A stretch of DNA of 64,000 nt from Diprion similis (lineage: Eukaryota; Arthropoda; Insecta; Hymenoptera; Diprionidae), in the NCBI RefSeq assembly GCF_021155765.1, contig NC_060114.1, forward strand, positions 21,310,501 through 21,374,500. Reading direction: 5' to 3'. Both the position numbers and the translations under genes were made by a program. Shown one piece after another: positions 62,471 to 64,000 of the stretch (within the stretch, counting starts at the first letter, position 1; every line of letters starts with the position of its first letter). The notes below the pieces were generated by a model. The model searched no databases. It was not told the origin of the DNA and saw only the letters and a program-made list of their open reading frames with translations.

Positions 62471-64000
62471 TATTCAATATCATAGATTCAGAAACGATTA
62501 AAGCCTTTTATTCCCGATAAAGGAACCCATAATTTTTAGATGTTGAATATTTTGTTTAGCTAGTCAATTGGGTGTAGCTGTTCTAATCATGTTATTGTAA
62601 CACGCATCGCGTGTGCGTTAACACTACCGTAGGTGGTGGTGGCGAGTACGTTGAGTTCGCCGTGCTAGGAATTATACTAACATTGATTCGTATTCGTGAC
62701 ACACAGCCGTATGACAATAGCTGTAAGTTTCTAAACCCAATGACCGGAGGTACGATAAAGCCTCGTCCGTTTCACAATTCAGTATTCTTCAGCAATGCGA
62801 TTTCGGCAACGTCGAATGTCTTTTCTCAGGTACCCCAATAGACGAATGAACGTTGATAGTATCTAAAACATTCGATGGTGAATCATGGTCATGAAAAGAC
62901 GGCGAATAACTTCAGGGAATTCATTATGCATCCTCATCAAAACAAACTGATTTTCCATTAACGACATCCTATAGCATTTTCATCAGGCAGACTCTAACAG
63001 TATTTTGGAATGTAATTAATGTCGAGTTAAAGGACAAGGATGAAATGTCTCTAGTGACGCGGTATCGTCTCTGGGTTCAGTTTGATCCTGATGTGCTAGA
63101 TTCGCACGACATCGGAAGGACAGGCGGGTTCGATAAAAACGTCAGCAGAATGCATTCGCGCATGTCGTGAAATACTGACGGCCATGTTGCCAAGCGGTGC
63201 GTCACTGGCTACTACTTCTTTTGCTTCTTATCTTCAAACTGTAGTGTGGAGTTTTGTTGTGTCTCGAGTAGCGTCCTCGTGGTATGACGCGCGTTGCACC
63301 ATGGGACACTGAAAAGCTTCACGCCTTATGCGAGGATGGAGTAAAAAGGTCATGAAAATAAACAGAGGATGTAGTACAAGATAAGCCTGAGGATCGACCA
63401 GACCTGGTAAGCAACCAGGACGGAGCAGTAGCGGCGGTTAAACACGGTAACATGGTTTTGTAACTTTCGCGTCGAAAATCAGAAAACATAAACAAAATGC
63501 TGGCAGGATAGAGGAGTTGCACAACCGCACACGTCCGACGTTACCGTCTTCTTTAGCGATTTGGCACATACATGTAATTTAGATCGGAATTTGAAATTTC
63601 TTTTTGAACCATTAGAATCAATGTTTACAATTGGACCAACAATGATTCTGACTTCGAGACCTCCTAATGTGAACGAATGTAAAGTTATGTTTGTATTGTA
63701 ACAAACGAGCGCGACAAGGTTACGGCACGTTGAACGTTCTTCAACTCTTTAGGTTCATAATTATTTTTTCAGCGCTTCTCAAGGTACTTCATATTTGCCA
63801 ATTTATTCTTAGTGTTCTGGTATCATTTAATTAGCCACGACAACGTCCGCGAGGCCGAGAAAATTTTGCGGAGAACACAAGGTCTGCGTTGTGTCATTGT
63901 CGTATCGAATATGTTTACCTACGTTCGTTTTTTCCTGAGAAACATGATGTGCTTATAATTTCTGAATGGTAGGTTTTACCGGGAACGATAACGGTACAGT
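62471..64000. other. No recognised gene
   Basis: Sequence is more balanced in GC from ~62580. ORFs at 62611-62841 (+) and 63319-63522 (-) have no recognisable family. GGCCATGTTGCC near 63180 resembles promoter-type YY1 sites, so a first exon of a neighbouring gene may lie near 63180-63350, but no coding exon is evident. Confidence 0.3.

Noticed and set aside
1-64000. CRISPR arrays, operons, riboswitches and phage elements
   Set aside because: The DNA is eukaryotic with spliced genes; no regularly spaced direct-repeat array or bacterial signals are present.

Overview
The window is animal nuclear DNA. It has intron-rich genes with GT..AG splice sites, long AT-rich spacers, many microsatellites and several foldback (inverted-repeat) elements. 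The gene set is a fibulin, a PLK2/PLK3-class polo kinase, a PLEKHM1-like protein, SAS-6 and a BTG1/2-class antiproliferative protein. Together with gene density and base composition this suggests an insect, possibly a hymenopteran. That placement is inference from gene content, not a database match.

Layout. 1-7066 (+): 3' part of a large fibulin-type matrix gene with 22 calcium-binding EGF modules and the C-terminal fibulin module; its 5' end lies outside the window. 9919-18536 (-): a complete seven-exon PLK2/3-like kinase, convergent with the fibulin gene, with a 5.5 kb first intron. 22494-24931 (+): a three-exon RUN plus Rubicon-homology protein like PLEKHM1 but with no visible PH domains. 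26639-29281 (-): a complete four-exon SAS-6 gene, convergent with the PLEKHM1-like gene. 29282-55912: about 26 kb with no recognisable protein gene, holding at least seven inverted-repeat elements, one candidate first exon (31184-31211) and a few GC-rich islands. 55913-56374 (+): a single-exon BTG1/2-class gene, followed by about 7.6 kb of AT-rich, microsatellite-rich sequence that probably includes its 3' UTR and contains a strong miRNA-like hairpin at 59260-59349.

Functional view. The genes do not form a pathway. The PLK-like kinase and SAS-6 both relate to centriole and cell-cycle control, the PLEKHM1-like protein to late endosome/lysosome and autophagosome traffic, BTG to mRNA deadenylation and growth arrest, and fibulin to extracellular matrix. 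I see no convincing novel multi-gene system. The most unusual features are the foldback elements (including a ~515-bp palindrome whose arms retain coding-like similarity, and a ~920-bp inverted repeat with a long identical core), the isolated hairpin downstream of BTG, the missing PH domains in the PLEKHM1-like protein, and three evenly spaced E-boxes.
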